Shown here: piece by piece, positions 9,319 through 18,167 of the stretch
How positions within the stretch are numbered: the stretch's first letter is position 1
Layout of the letters: every line of letters starts with the position of its first letter
Origin: Bacteroidota bacterium
GTDB lineage: Bacteria; Bacteroidota; Bacteroidia; Bacteroidales; WCHB1-69
NCBI GenBank assembly: GCA_029570835.1
Contig: JAKPTX010000205.1
Location: 44,947-108,946, forward strand
Direction of reading: 5' to 3'
Length of the DNA stretch: 64,000 nucleotides
Notes under the pieces: generated by a model
What the model was told of the DNA's origin: nothing
The model's input: only the letters and a program-made list of their open reading frames with translations
Databases searched by the model: none
Translations under genes and position numbers: made by a program

Positions 9319-10347
9319 TTACTCATCTTCTTGATACTTTTTCCATAATTCCCTCACTTGTTTGTACAAATCCGGTAATTTCTTTCTATATATAATTAAT
9401 TTTTTTTCTTCTGAAACAGGAATTGCAGGAGAGCCCAAAATAATCTGTTTATCCTCGATGTTAGTCATCACCCCTGATTGAGCACCAATAATCACATTAT
9501 CTCCAATATGGAGATGCCCCGTGATACCCACTTGGCCTGCAATAATTCCTTTTTTACCAATTTTTGTAGATCCGGAAATTCCCACTTGCGCGGCGCAAGC
9601 AGTACCCTCTCCCAATTCTACATTATGCGCTACCTGAATCAAATTATCCAGTTTCACATGAGAATGAATAATGGTTGATCCGATTGTAGCTCTGTCGATA
9701 CAAGTATTGGCACCAATCTCGACATAATCCTCAATAATAACATTTCCTATTTGAGGTACTTTAAGATACTGCCCATCTTGGGGGGCAAATCCAAACCCAT
9801 CAGCTCCAATAACTACACCAGCGTGAATGATACATTCTTTACCTATTTTACAGTCGCGATACACCTTAACCCCTGCATAAAGAACACTCTTCTCTCCCAC
9901 AGCCCCTCTATCACCAATCACAGTATGTGGATAGAGTTGCGCATAGTCACCGATTACGGCTCCTTCTCCCACACTAACAAACTCAGCTATGTAGACATCT
10001 TTCCCAATTTGAGCTGTAGGATCAATATGTGCTTTTTCTGATATTCCTATTTTTTTCGGCTTCATCATTTCTTCGTAGATTGCCATCAATTGTGCAATAG
10101 CAGCATAAGGATTTTTTGTTCTTATTAAAGTTGTTGTCAACTTTTCTTCCGGAACAAAATCATCACTAACAATCACGGCAGAAGCCTTTGTTTGGTATAT
10201 ATAATGTGTATATTTAGGATTGGCTAAAAAAGAAAGCGCACCGGGTATTCCTTCTTCAATCCTGCAGAAAGTTCTAATTTCCGCATCAGGATTTCCCTCT
10301 ATGGTAGCTCCAATTAGTTCAGCAATTTGAAAAACAGTAAACTTCAT
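9319..10347 (-). CDS. lpxD: UDP-3-O-acylglucosamine N-acyltransferase LpxD, 342 aa
   Basis: Adds the amide-linked hydroxyacyl chain from acyl-ACP in lipid A synthesis. The N-terminal substrate-binding domain (about residues 1-100, with [22 protein letters not shown]) is followed by a left-handed beta helix built from hexapeptide repeats ([28 protein letters not shown]). The catalytic His is in [12 protein letters not shown], and there is a C-terminal helical tail. Length is normal. It is first gene of the lpxD-lpxC unit with a promoter box 17 bp upstream. In many Bacteroidota lpxA follows lpxC-fabZ; it is absent from this window. Confidence 0.97.
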   Translation of the reverse strand: MKFTVFQIAELIGATIEGNPDAEIRTFCRIEEGIPGALSFLANPKYTHYIYQTKASAVIVSDDFVPEEKLTTTLIRTKNPYAAIAQLMAIYEEMMKPKKIGISEKAHIDPTAQIGKDVYIAEFVSVGEGAVIGDYAQLYPHTVIGDRGAVGEKSVLYAGVKVYRDCKIGKECIIHAGVVIGADGFGFAPQDGQYLKVPQIGNVIIEDYVEIGANTCIDRATIGSTIIHSHVKLDNLIQVAHNVELGEGTACAAQVGISGSTKIGKKGIIAGQVGITGHLHIGDNVIIGAQSGVMTNIEDKQIILGSPAIPVSEEKKLIIYRKKLPDLYKQVRELWKKYQEDE

Positions 10348-10363
10348 CAGCTAAAATTTTCGG

Positions 10364-10371
10364 CAAAGATA
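10364..10371 (-). promoter_or_regulatory. -7 promoter element for lpxD-lpxC
   Basis: Reads TATCTTTG on the minus strand, 17 bp upstream of the lpxD ATG. Confidence 0.65.
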
Positions 10372-10442
10372 CAAGAAAAATAATAAAAGTGTTATTTTTT
10401 TTCAAAAAAAATTTTTTCACTCATCAATTCAAAAAAATTATG

Positions 10443-10450
10443 TATTTTTG
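10443..10450 (+). promoter_or_regulatory. -7 promoter element for tRNA-Ser
   Basis: Reads TATTTTTG (TAnnTTTG), 20 bp before the mature tRNA 5' end. Confidence 0.6.
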
Positions 10451-10470
10451 CGCCCATTATTGCAATGCGA

Positions 10471-10557
10471 GGAGAGATGGGTGAGTGGCTGAAACCAGCA
10501 GTTTGCTAAACTGTCGAAGGGGCGACCCTTCCGGGGGTTCGAATCCCCCTCTCTCCG
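10471..10557 (+). tRNA. tRNA-Ser(GCT)
   Basis: The 87-nt class II tRNA folds completely. The acceptor stem GGAGAGA pairs with TCTCTCC, the anticodon stem GCAGT/ACTGT encloses loop TTGCTAA (anticodon GCT), a long variable arm carries GGGGCGACCCTT, and the T arm has GGTTCGAATCC. Discriminator base is G and CCA is not encoded. It has its own promoter and terminator. An open reading frame on the opposite strand across it is spurious. Confidence 0.97.
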
Positions 10558-10575
10558 CAAGTTATTGAAACATTG

Positions 10576-10603
10576 AAAGGAGCTATTATTGCTCCTTTTT
10601 TTG
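10576..10603 (+). terminator. Intrinsic terminator after tRNA-Ser
   Basis: Hairpin AAAGGAGC/GCTCCTTT (8 bp, 7-nt loop) running into a T-rich tract, 19 bp after the tRNA. Confidence 0.85.
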
Positions 10604-10660
10604 CTTTTTTTTTCAGTGATGTAAAAAATAAAGACATTTACAACATTCAGGTCATATTGA

Positions 10661-10745
10661 GAGTGGGGCAATTAGTATAATTAAAGAGGAATATCCATCC
10701 TGCCCCCCCTTTTTTTATTATTTCAAAAATAAAAGAAGAAAAAAT
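10661..10745 (+). repeat. Dispersed G/C-clamp repeat, copy A
   Basis: Begins GAGTGGGGCA, and 39 nt later has CTGCCCCCCC followed by a T-run, TTATTTCAAAAA and an A/G-rich tail. GGGGCA and TGCCCC are complementary, so a 6-bp stem with a large loop is possible. Related copies are at 37640-37695 (minus), 43407-43491 and 56595-56665. Confidence 0.7.
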
Positions 10746-10941
10746 CTGTAATTAAATTATGCCTTACTGAGAATTTTAAAGTAGAATTAAGAGGAAAGAT
10801 ATTCCGTATCAATAAAATAAGGAGAAAGAATGGATTAATTTGCGTTATTTGTGAATAAAATTCAACTCACAAGTTCAACCGAGTAAGCTATAAAATAGTA
10901 AAATATTTCACTGAAAGTTTCCATCTTTCCATTTTTAGTTG

Positions 10942-10949
10942 TACTTTTG
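10942..10949 (+). promoter_or_regulatory. -7 promoter element
   Basis: Reads TACTTTTG, 44 bp before the ATG of the secreted barrel-like protein at 10993. Confidence 0.6.
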
Positions 10950-10992
10950 CATTCGTAAATTCTAATTTTTGAAAACTTAACATCTTTTAATT

Positions 10993-11505
10993 ATGAAAAA
11001 ACTTGCGTTATTGTTCATAGCTATTTTTACAGCCGGTTTAGTATCTGCACAATCTCCTGTTTTTCAAAAAGGGGATCATACTATTAACATTGGTACCGGA
11101 GTAGCTCTTAGAGGGTTACCTATAGAATTTAGCTACACCGCCGGTATTGTTGACAATCTTTTTAGAGTTCCGGGTCTCACTTTGGGTGTTGGAGGTTATA
11201 TCGGTTACTCTTTTTGGAATCCTCAGATGCCCCATCTTATTCCTGCTGCCTATAAAGGTTGGAGTACTCTTTTGGGTGCACGCGCAGAGGTACATTACTC
11301 TGTTGTTCGCAACCTTGACTTTTTTGGAGGTCCCATGGTAGGCTTTCAATTTACTTATTGGGAAAATCAATCCAATATCAATTTCCTTTTTACACCGGGA
11401 GTCTATGCTGGAATCAAGTATTTCTTTACTCCCAACTTTGGAGTTTATGCCTCAGCCGGATACGGAATTGTTTACTTTTCGGGCGGTTTCACTTTTCAAT
11501 TTTAA
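10993..11505 (+). CDS. small outer-membrane barrel-like protein, 170 aa
   Basis: Exported protein with a signal peptide (MKKLALLFIAIFTAGLVSAQ, cleavage after SAQ). The mature part is rich in Gly and aromatic residues in an alternating pattern (FFGGPMVGFQFTYWE, GVYASAGYGIVYFSGG) and ends in FTFQF, as outer-membrane barrels do. Its size suggests an 8-stranded barrel, roughly. It has its own promoter and a terminator directly downstream, so it is separate from the pigment operon that starts 170 bp later. Its function is not recognisable. Confidence 0.8.
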   Translation: MKKLALLFIAIFTAGLVSAQSPVFQKGDHTINIGTGVALRGLPIEFSYTAGIVDNLFRVPGLTLGVGGYIGYSFWNPQMPHLIPAAYKGWSTLLGARAEVHYSVVRNLDFFGGPMVGFQFTYWENQSNINFLFTPGVYAGIKYFFTPNFGVYASAGYGIVYFSGGFTFQF

Positions 11506-11539
11506 AAATTCATAACCTACTCTTTTTTTGGTTTTAAAG

Positions 11540-11573
11540 TCTGAATATAATACTATTTGTGTTCAGATTTTTT
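11540..11573 (+). terminator. Intrinsic terminator before the pigment operon
   Basis: TCTGAA and TTCAGA (6 bp) separated by 16 nt and followed by a T6 run, between the barrel-like gene and the operon promoter. Confidence 0.65.
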
Positions 11574-11611
11574 GTTCTTTTAAATTTCTTATACAATATT
11601 CAAAAAAATTG

Positions 11612-11619
11612 TATCTTTG
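11612..11619 (+). promoter_or_regulatory. -7 promoter element of the aryl-polyene operon
   Basis: Reads TATCTTTG followed by a G-rich start region, giving a leader of about 50 nt before the first gene at 11674. No other TAnnTTTG box in a suitable intergenic position was noticed until the end of the cluster, because gaps there are tiny or negative. Confidence 0.65.
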
Positions 11620-11673
11620 CGGGTCTTATTTTATAGTAAAAATTTATAGTATTAATAACGAAGAATTCATAAT

Positions 11674-13200
11674 ATGACTTTAACCAATCATTATCACAAT
11701 TTTGATGAACTAGTCAAACTCATTTGGGGAGAACCTATTGAAATAGATAGCGAGGCTCTCCAAGATGTAGAGCAATCCTTTCTTTTTTTACAAAAATTTT
11801 CAAAAGATAGATTAGTTTATGGAGTTAACACCGGTTTTGGCCCAATGGCACAATATCGGATTCATGATGAAGATATCACACAACTCCAGTACAATCTCGT
11901 ACGCAGTCATGCAACAGGAACAGGTAAAGAACTCACTCCTTTACAAATTCGCGCTGCTTTAATCTGCCGCTTAATCTCCCTTTTAAGAGGTTATTCAGGT
12001 GTACACCCTTCAACCATTTCTCAACTGCAACTTTTCATTAACCATGAAATCTACCCGGTTATTTACCACCATGGAAGTGTGGGAGCAAGTGGAGATTTAG
12101 TTCAGTTAGCTCATTTAGCTTTGGCTTTAATTGGAGAAGGTGAAGTTTTTTATAAGGGGGGGAAGGCAACAACTCACTCTGTACTGAAACTTTTGAAAAT
12201 AGATCCTCTTCAACTTTATATTCGTGATGGGCTCTCTCTGATCAATGGTACCTCGGTGATGAGTGGGATTGCGTTGATCAATTTGGTTCAGGCAAAAAAA
12301 CTATTCCACCTGGCTGTTATGACATCTGCGATGGTGAATGAAGTAGTTTCATCCTGTAATGACCACTACTCTATCCAATTGAATAGCAAAAAACATCACT
12401 ACGGACAACGTAAAGTAGCCGGTATGATGGGTGCAATTCTTGCAGACAGTCAGTTAATTAGAGAGAGATATGATAAAGATCATGACCACCTTCCTACTGA
12501 AGAGGTTTTATCAAGAAAAGTACAAGAATACTATTCACTTCGCTCCGCTCCTCAAGTATTGGGTCCTGTTTTAGATACAATTAACCAGGCTGAAAAGGTT
12601 ATTTTGGACGAAATCAACTCCTCTAATGACAACCCTGTTGTCGATTACCGTGATCAAACAATATATCATGGAAGTAATTTCCATGGAGATTATATCTCCC
12701 TTGAGATGGATAAGTTGAAAATTGCGATTATCCGTCTCACCATGTTAGCGGAAAGACAACTCAACTTCCTCATGAACGATAAACTAAACCAGCAGTTCCC
12801 CCCATTTTTAAACCATGGCAAATTGGGACTCAACTTAGGTATGCAAGCTATGCAATTTACCGCTACATCAACTACTGCTGAAAGTCAAACATTAGGATTT
12901 CCGAACTATGTTCACTCTATCCCCAACAACAATGACAATCAGGACATTGTCAGCATGGGTACCAACAGTGCTCTCATTGCTGCTCAGGTAATTGAAAATG
13001 GATTTGAGGTAATGGCTATCTATCTGATTGCCATTGCTCAGGCATACGAATTCATAGAAGATCACTCAAAAATAGGATCTCAAACCAAGGAAAAATACGA
13101 AAAGATTCGCTCTATCGTCCCCAAATTCATTGAGGACACTCCCAAATATGAGGAAATTCTTAAAGTGAAAGAGTGGATTATGAATATGAACAACAAATAA
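11674..13200 (+). CDS. tyrosine ammonia-lyase (HAL/PAL family), 508 aa
   Basis: Deaminates L-tyrosine to 4-coumarate, the aryl starter of aryl polyenes. The ASG tripeptide at residues 138-140 (GSVGASGDLVQLAHLAL) forms the MIO electrophile, and the catalytic Tyr is in LVYGVNTGFGPMAQYR near residue 49. The C-terminal half has SIPNNNDNQDIVSMGTNSA. These stretches are nearly the same as I remember for the Flavobacterium johnsoniae flexirubin-cluster tyrosine ammonia-lyase, and the length is the same to within a few residues. Histidine ammonia-lyase is the alternative but cluster context argues against it. First gene of the operon. Confidence 0.92.
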   Translation: MTLTNHYHNFDELVKLIWGEPIEIDSEALQDVEQSFLFLQKFSKDRLVYGVNTGFGPMAQYRIHDEDITQLQYNLVRSHATGTGKELTPLQIRAALICRLISLLRGYSGVHPSTISQLQLFINHEIYPVIYHHGSVGASGDLVQLAHLALALIGEGEVFYKGGKATTHSVLKLLKIDPLQLYIRDGLSLINGTSVMSGIALINLVQAKKLFHLAVMTSAMVNEVVSSCNDHYSIQLNSKKHHYGQRKVAGMMGAILADSQLIRERYDKDHDHLPTEEVLSRKVQEYYSLRSAPQVLGPVLDTINQAEKVILDEINSSNDNPVVDYRDQTIYHGSNFHGDYISLEMDKLKIAIIRLTMLAERQLNFLMNDKLNQQFPPFLNHGKLGLNLGMQAMQFTATSTTAESQTLGFPNYVHSIPNNNDNQDIVSMGTNSALIAAQVIENGFEVMAIYLIAIAQAYEFIEDHSKIGSQTKEKYEKIRSIVPKFIEDTPKYEEILKVKEWIMNMNNK

Positions 13201-13209
13201 GAACTCAAT

Positions 13210-13938
13210 ATGAAATATGGATTAGTAACCGGTGGATCTAGGGGAATAGGTAGAGCCATAGCTTTATCTATCAGTAGAATGGGATATCGGGTCATTATCA
13301 ATTATCACTCTAACACAGAGGCGGCAGAAGAGACACTTAGACTCATTAGAGCTGAAGGAGGAGATGGTGAATTGCTCCCTTTTGATGTTTCCAATGAAGA
13401 AGATGTTGACCAGGCGCTCCTGCAATGGGAGAAGGATCACCCCGATGATCAAATTGAAGTTTTAGTTAACAATGCCGGAATTCGTAAAGATAATTTGATG
13501 ATTTTTATGCAAAATGAAGACTGGCATTCCATCATCAATACACACCTCAACGGATTTTTCTACACTACTCGCCGCCTGCTTAAAGGCATGTTGACCAAGC
13601 GTTACGGCAGAATTATCAATGTGGTTTCACTATCAGGAATCAAAGGATTACCGGGGCAAACAAACTACAGTGCTGCAAAAGCGGGTATCATTGGTGCTTC
13701 TAAAGCTTTGGCACAAGAGGTTGCACCAAGAAAAATAACTGTCAATTGTGTTGCTCCCGGATTCATTCATACTGACATGACTGCCGAATTACCTGAATCA
13801 GAACTCAAAACCTTAATCCCTATGGGACGTTTTGGAAATCCAGAAGAAGTTGCTGCTGTAGTAGCTTTTCTAGCTTCTAAAAACGCATCTTATATCACCG
13901 GAGAAGTTATCTCTGTAAATGGAGGTTTATACACTTAA
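13210..13938 (+). CDS. FabG-like 3-oxoacyl-ACP reductase, 242 aa
   Basis: NADPH-dependent short-chain dehydrogenase reducing the beta-keto group in each polyene elongation round. It has the TGGSRGIG cofactor loop at residues 7-14, NNAG near 94, the catalytic YSAAK with the preceding Ser (VVSLSGIKG), and a C-terminal ITGEVISVNGG typical of FabG. It starts 9 bp after the ammonia-lyase and is followed by a ketosynthase gene 12 bp later. It serves the pathway by position; a housekeeping FabG role is less likely. Confidence 0.93.
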   Translation: MKYGLVTGGSRGIGRAIALSISRMGYRVIINYHSNTEAAEETLRLIRAEGGDGELLPFDVSNEEDVDQALLQWEKDHPDDQIEVLVNNAGIRKDNLMIFMQNEDWHSIINTHLNGFFYTTRRLLKGMLTKRYGRIINVVSLSGIKGLPGQTNYSAAKAGIIGASKALAQEVAPRKITVNCVAPGFIHTDMTAELPESELKTLIPMGRFGNPEEVAAVVAFLASKNASYITGEVISVNGGLYT

Positions 13939-13950
13939 TCTAAAAAGAGC

Positions 13951-15168
13951 ATGAAAAGAGTTGTAATCACAGGAATGGGAATTTACTCCAGCATTGGAAA
14001 AAATAAAGAGGAAGTATTACTCTCCCTTCAAAATGGGAAATCCGGAATTGGGATTGAACCTTTCAGAACCGAAATGGGGTTTCGCTCCCCACTGACAGGA
14101 ATTTTAGAAGTACCTAATCTCAAAGGGAAATTAGACAGAAGATTACGTACCGGACTCGCTGAAGAAGGAATCTTTGCTTATATTGCTTCTTTGGAAGCAC
14201 TGGAACAAGCCTTGATTGATGATGATTATCTTGAAAATAACGAGATCGGAATTCTGTATGGGAATGACAGTTCAGCCAAGGCTGTAATTGAAGCACACGA
14301 ACTTATAAAACTTAGAAAAGACACTACGCTGTTGGGTTCCGGTGCCATATTCCAATCTATGAATTCAACAGTAACTATGAATCTTTCCACTATTTTTAAG
14401 CTTAAAGGGATTAACTTCACCATCAGTGCTGCCTGTGCCAGTGGTTCTCACGCATTAGGTATGGGATACCACTTTATCAGACACGGCATGCAAGATATGG
14501 TTTTGTGTGGTGGAGCGCAGGAGATCAATGCGTACTCAATGGGAAGTTTTGACGCACTCAGTGCTTTCTCCGTACGGATTGACGAACCCACTAAAGCATC
14601 CCGCCCATTTGATAAAAACAGAGATGGACTAGTTCCCAGTGGTGGTGCGGCTACACTTATTTTGGAAGAGTATGAACATGCAGTCAAACGAGGAGCACCC
14701 ATTTTAGCAGAAATAATTGGATATGGATTCTCCTCCAATGGATCACATATCTCACAACCCACAAACGAAGGATCGTACCGCGCAATGTCGATGGCACTTA
14801 GAGATGCACAACTCACTCCAAAGCAAATCGATTATATTAATGCACATGCCACCTCCACTCCAATGGGAGATGGTTTTGAAGCGTTGGCTATCAATAAACT
14901 GTTTGGGAATCAAACACCGGTCAGCTCAACCAAAAGTATGACGGGACATGAGTGCTGGATGGCAGGAGCCAGTGAAGTTATATACTCAATTTTAATGATG
15001 CATCACGACTTTATGGCTCCCAATATCAACTTTGAAGAACCGGATGAACAGAGTGCCGGAATCAATGTCATAAATAAAACAACTGAAAAGAAATTAAATT
15101 ATATTCTCTCTAACTCTTTTGGATTTGGAGGAACCAATAGTGCTTTAATTATAAAAAAACATCAATAA
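13951..15168 (+). CDS. beta-ketoacyl-ACP synthase (KS I/II type), 405 aa
   Basis: Decarboxylative condensing enzyme of the polyene pathway. The thiolase fold is complete: active-site Cys162 in SAACASGSHALG, the first His in NAHATSTPMGDG and the second in SMTGHECWMAGASE, plus a GFGGTNSALI C-terminus. The usual NAHGTxT is NAHATST here. It is one of three Cys-containing ketosynthases in the operon. It lies just before an ACP gene, so it may prime or extend the aryl starter, but its individual step cannot be assigned. Confidence 0.93.
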   Translation: MKRVVITGMGIYSSIGKNKEEVLLSLQNGKSGIGIEPFRTEMGFRSPLTGILEVPNLKGKLDRRLRTGLAEEGIFAYIASLEALEQALIDDDYLENNEIGILYGNDSSAKAVIEAHELIKLRKDTTLLGSGAIFQSMNSTVTMNLSTIFKLKGINFTISAACASGSHALGMGYHFIRHGMQDMVLCGGAQEINAYSMGSFDALSAFSVRIDEPTKASRPFDKNRDGLVPSGGAATLILEEYEHAVKRGAPILAEIIGYGFSSNGSHISQPTNEGSYRAMSMALRDAQLTPKQIDYINAHATSTPMGDGFEALAINKLFGNQTPVSSTKSMTGHECWMAGASEVIYSILMMHHDFMAPNINFEEPDEQSAGINVINKTTEKKLNYILSNSFGFGGTNSALIIKKHQ

Positions 15169-15185
15169 ACACTAAAACTATAAAG

Positions 15186-15431
15186 ATGGAAAGAGGTAAA
15201 ATTATTGAAACAATTAATCTTTTTTTAATTGAAGAGATCGAAATTGAAGAAGATCTATTAAATGAAGAGGCGTTACTTAAGGAAGATCTAGGAATTGACA
15301 GTTTAGATTTTGTAGATGTCGTTGTAATAGTAGAACGTGAGTTTGGCTTCAAAATAAAACCGGAAGAGATGACCGATGTAAAAACATTAGGTGCTTTTTA
15401 TGACTATATAGAAAAAAAAGTTAACTCATAA
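15186..15431 (+). CDS. acyl carrier protein, 81 aa
   Basis: Carries the growing chain on a phosphopantetheine arm. The attachment Ser39 lies in the DSL motif of EDLGIDSLDFVD, followed by the acidic helix II and EFGFKI. It has standard ACP size and very acidic composition. It is the first of two ACPs in this operon; aryl-polyene systems commonly have two, one thought to serve initiation and one elongation. It follows a ketosynthase by 17 bp. Confidence 0.95.
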   Translation: MERGKIIETINLFLIEEIEIEEDLLNEEALLKEDLGIDSLDFVDVVVIVEREFGFKIKPEEMTDVKTLGAFYDYIEKKVNS

Positions 15432-15438
15432 CGTGCCC

Positions 15439-16368
15439 ATGAAGAGAGCTTGGAGTGGAAAAACTCAAGGAGGTAAGTGGGGACAACAATTTGTACTTTA
15501 TTACTTCAAATATGGGAGCCTGAGATTACTCTACCTTGTACTTTACTTTGTGATCCCTTTTTATCTTATTTTTGATCGCAAAGGATATCGTGCTATGCGT
15601 TGGTATGCGCAAAAAGTAGGTAATAAAAATCGAAAATGGCATCTCCCTTTCGTTTTCCGCATTTATAAAAGCTTTGGACAGCTTTTTTTAGATCGTTTTT
15701 CAATGCTGGGCAATCCCAAGAGAAGATTTCACTTTGAGATTATTAACCAAACTCTCTTTGATCAATTTTATTATGGAGAGAAAGGGTTTTTATTAGTTAG
15801 TGCCCATGTCGGCAATTTCGAACTTTTTGGTTACACCATTAAAGAAAATCTAAAAATTATTCACCCTATCCTTTTTGGAGGTGAAGCAGAAGTATACCAA
15901 CGAATGCGCAAATCTATTTTTACTGAACATCAAATCAAACCGATTATTCTTAATCCAACCGGTGATTATATCTTTGAGATTCACAATGCGCTACAATCAG
16001 GAAATATAGTAAGCATGCCCGCTGACAGGACCTACAATGAAATCAAAGATTTTACTACTCCATTTTTTGGATACGATGCCAAATTTCCTATAGGAGTATA
16101 TCAGATTGCTGCCACTTTGGAAATACCTGTGCTCTCAATTTTTGTAATTAAAACCGGATACAAAAAATTCCGCGTTTACATAGACCAGGTAAGTGACAAT
16201 CAGTTTTCCGGTAGAAAAAAAGAACAAGCAGTTCAAATGGGAAAAAAATATGTTGCACAATTGGAAAAAGTTTTAAAACAACATCCATCACAATGGTACA
16301 ATTTTTTCCCATTTTGGGATCAACAAATAAAAGATCTAAATATCAATAAAAAGAAGTATGGAGAGTAA
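15439..16368 (+). CDS. LpxL/HtrB-like lipid acyltransferase, 309 aa
   Basis: Membrane-anchored acyltransferase of the lipid A biosynthesis acyltransferase family. A hydrophobic segment at about residues 25-45 (LLYLVLYFVIPFYLIF) is followed by the HX4E catalytic motif in SAHVGNFELFG near residue 130, and the MPADRTYNE region. A GTG two codons upstream is an alternative start. In aryl-polyene clusters such enzymes are proposed to attach the polyene to a lipid anchor in the membrane. Its stop overlaps the next start by 11 bp, so translation is likely coupled. Confidence 0.88.
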   Translation: MKRAWSGKTQGGKWGQQFVLYYFKYGSLRLLYLVLYFVIPFYLIFDRKGYRAMRWYAQKVGNKNRKWHLPFVFRIYKSFGQLFLDRFSMLGNPKRRFHFEIINQTLFDQFYYGEKGFLLVSAHVGNFELFGYTIKENLKIIHPILFGGEAEVYQRMRKSIFTEHQIKPIILNPTGDYIFEIHNALQSGNIVSMPADRTYNEIKDFTTPFFGYDAKFPIGVYQIAATLEIPVLSIFVIKTGYKKFRVYIDQVSDNQFSGRKKEQAVQMGKKYVAQLEKVLKQHPSQWYNFFPFWDQQIKDLNINKKKYGE

Positions 16369-17707
16369 TAAAATCTTATTGATATCGGCCAATACATACG
16401 GAATACCATACAAGGTGTATCCCATAGGTGCTTCCTATATCAAAACCTACATCCATGACCATTTTCCTGATTGGCAGGTAGATCTATTCGATTTCAACTT
16501 CAACACCTACGATTCACTCCGTCAACAACTGCTAAAAAAACAATACGATCTTATTGCACTCTCTCTTCGCAATAGCGATGATGTGAATTATTACGCTCAA
16601 GAGAGTTTTATGAGACATTATCATACTATTTGCCAAACAATCAGAGAAAACAGCTCCACTCCCATTGTAGCCGGTGGACCAGCCGTTTCAATTTTTCCAC
16701 AAGAAATATCCGACTACTTGGGAGTTGATTATATTGTTGTTGGAGAGGGAGAAAAAGTGCTTTGTGACCTCAGTATAGCCCTTAAAAATAAAAAAGAGAT
16801 TGATACTGTTACAGGAATTTGGAAAAATAAGAACTCTTATAAAAAAACCGAATATGTTTCGCATCTGAATGTACAATTTGAACCTGAACTAGCTCGTTTC
16901 TACCTTGATGAGGGAGGAATGTTAAATATCCAAACCAAACGAGGATGTCCATTTCACTGTGTCTACTGTACCTATCCACTCATTGAAGGAAAAACCGTAC
17001 GCACTTTGGACTCCAAATTGATTGTAGAAAATATTAAAGAACTGTCACAAATAGAGAAAAACATTTATCTCTTTTTTACTGATTCAGTCTTCAATATACA
17101 TGAAGATTACAACGAAGAGTTAGCCCATCGGATTATTGAAAGTGGAGTCAAAATCAGGTGGGGAGCCTATTTTATTCCCAAAAATCTCAATAAAAAACGT
17201 TTAGAGCTCTATCAAAAATCAGGTTTAACCCATATTGAATTTGGGACAGACTCCTTTTCTGATCAACAGTTAATCAACTATCGTAAGGAGTTCAAGTTCA
17301 GTGATGTTATAGAATCCACTGAGATTTGCAATCAAGTGGGAATTTTCCATAGCCATTTTCTTATCTTAGGAGGGATAGGTGAAACAGAGGAGAGTTTACT
17401 TGAAACCATCCAAAATAGCGACCAACTAGAAAACACAATTATTTTTCCCTTTATTGGAATGAGAATCTACCCCAACACTGAACTACATCACTTAGCCCTC
17501 CAGGAAGGGAAAATTAATAACGGAAACCTCCTAGAACCTCAATACTATCTTTCCGACTCAATCCCAGTAAATCAACTAAAAGATTTAACCGCCCGTACAA
17601 AAAACAGATGGATTTTCCCGGATGAACCTCATGAAGAGATGATTGCTCGATTAAGAAGAAAAAAAAGAAGAGGACCACTTTGGGAATATCTCAAATATCA
17701 ATTATAA
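16358..17707 (+). CDS. B12-binding-domain radical SAM protein, 449 aa
   Basis: The N-terminal half (about residues 1-170) resembles a Rossmann cobalamin-binding domain (LLISANTYGIP, IVAGGPAVSIFPQE, VDYIVVGEGE) without an evident DxHxxG His, as in many of these proteins. The radical SAM core begins at RGCPFHCVYC, with the iron-sulfur cluster cysteines C197, C201 and C204 (CX3CX2C). Enzymes of this class often methylate unreactive carbons or rearrange rings. In the pigment cluster a C-methylation of the aryl head or chain is a reasonable inference, not shown. The C-terminus is strongly basic. Confidence 0.88.
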   Translation: MESNKILLISANTYGIPYKVYPIGASYIKTYIHDHFPDWQVDLFDFNFNTYDSLRQQLLKKQYDLIALSLRNSDDVNYYAQESFMRHYHTICQTIRENSSTPIVAGGPAVSIFPQEISDYLGVDYIVVGEGEKVLCDLSIALKNKKEIDTVTGIWKNKNSYKKTEYVSHLNVQFEPELARFYLDEGGMLNIQTKRGCPFHCVYCTYPLIEGKTVRTLDSKLIVENIKELSQIEKNIYLFFTDSVFNIHEDYNEELAHRIIESGVKIRWGAYFIPKNLNKKRLELYQKSGLTHIEFGTDSFSDQQLINYRKEFKFSDVIESTEICNQVGIFHSHFLILGGIGETEESLLETIQNSDQLENTIIFPFIGMRIYPNTELHHLALQEGKINNGNLLEPQYYLSDSIPVNQLKDLTARTKNRWIFPDEPHEEMIARLRRKKRRGPLWEYLKYQL

Positions 17708-17720
17708 ACTTTATTTGAAT

Positions 17721-18167
17721 ATGACAAAACTTAATTTTGATATTACCCGCTTAAATGTTCAAGATCTTCTTCCACAAAGAGTTCCTTTTATCTTTGTAGA
17801 TAGCGTCCTGGCATTAGATCCGGATCAAAAAAACTGTGTTACTCAATTTTTAATCAAAAAGGACACATTACTGATGGATCAGGGTTATCTTTCAGAGGGT
17901 GGTTTAGTGGAAAACATTGCTCAAACTTGTGCTCTTTACTTAGGAATTTACAATAAATACATACTTCATAAGGAAATTCAAATTGGATTCATAGGTGCTA
18001 TCAAAAAATTTGCTATTTTTGAACTGCCAAAACAAGGTGATCTTTTATCTACCAATATTCAGATCACAACGGAATTTGGAGACATGAAAATTGTCAACGG
18101 AACGATCAAATGTGCAGGTCGGGATATTGCACATGGAGAATTTAAAATTGCAATAGGAAATGAGTAA
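17721..18167 (+). CDS. hot-dog fold protein, FabZ/ApeP-like, 148 aa
   Basis: Related to beta-hydroxyacyl-ACP dehydratases that make the polyene double bonds. The N-terminal LLPQRVPFIFVDSV matches the FabZ motif LLPHRxPFLLVD, but the catalytic His is Gln. The second motif keeps the acidic residue (GGLVENIAQTCALYLG). This suggests either a dehydratase using other chemistry, or a partner or chain-binding protein. A TTG two codons upstream is an alternative start. The stop overlaps the thioesterase start by 8 bp. Confidence 0.8.
   Translation: MTKLNFDITRLNVQDLLPQRVPFIFVDSVLALDPDQKNCVTQFLIKKDTLLMDQGYLSEGGLVENIAQTCALYLGIYNKYILHKEIQIGFIGAIKKFAIFELPKQGDLLSTNIQITTEFGDMKIVNGTIKCAGRDIAHGEFKIAIGNE

Larger units (their letters stand above)
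10604..10992. other. Intergenic stretch, no gene seen
   Basis: About 390 bp between the tRNA-Ser terminator and the next gene. It holds one copy of a dispersed G/C-clamp repeat (10661-10745) and the promoter of the next gene (10942-10949). I see no coding sequence or further RNA gene. Confidence 0.6.

Noticed and set aside
10438..10671. 77-aa minus-strand reading frame
   Set aside because: Runs antisense across a clear tRNA-Ser and its terminator; no family features.
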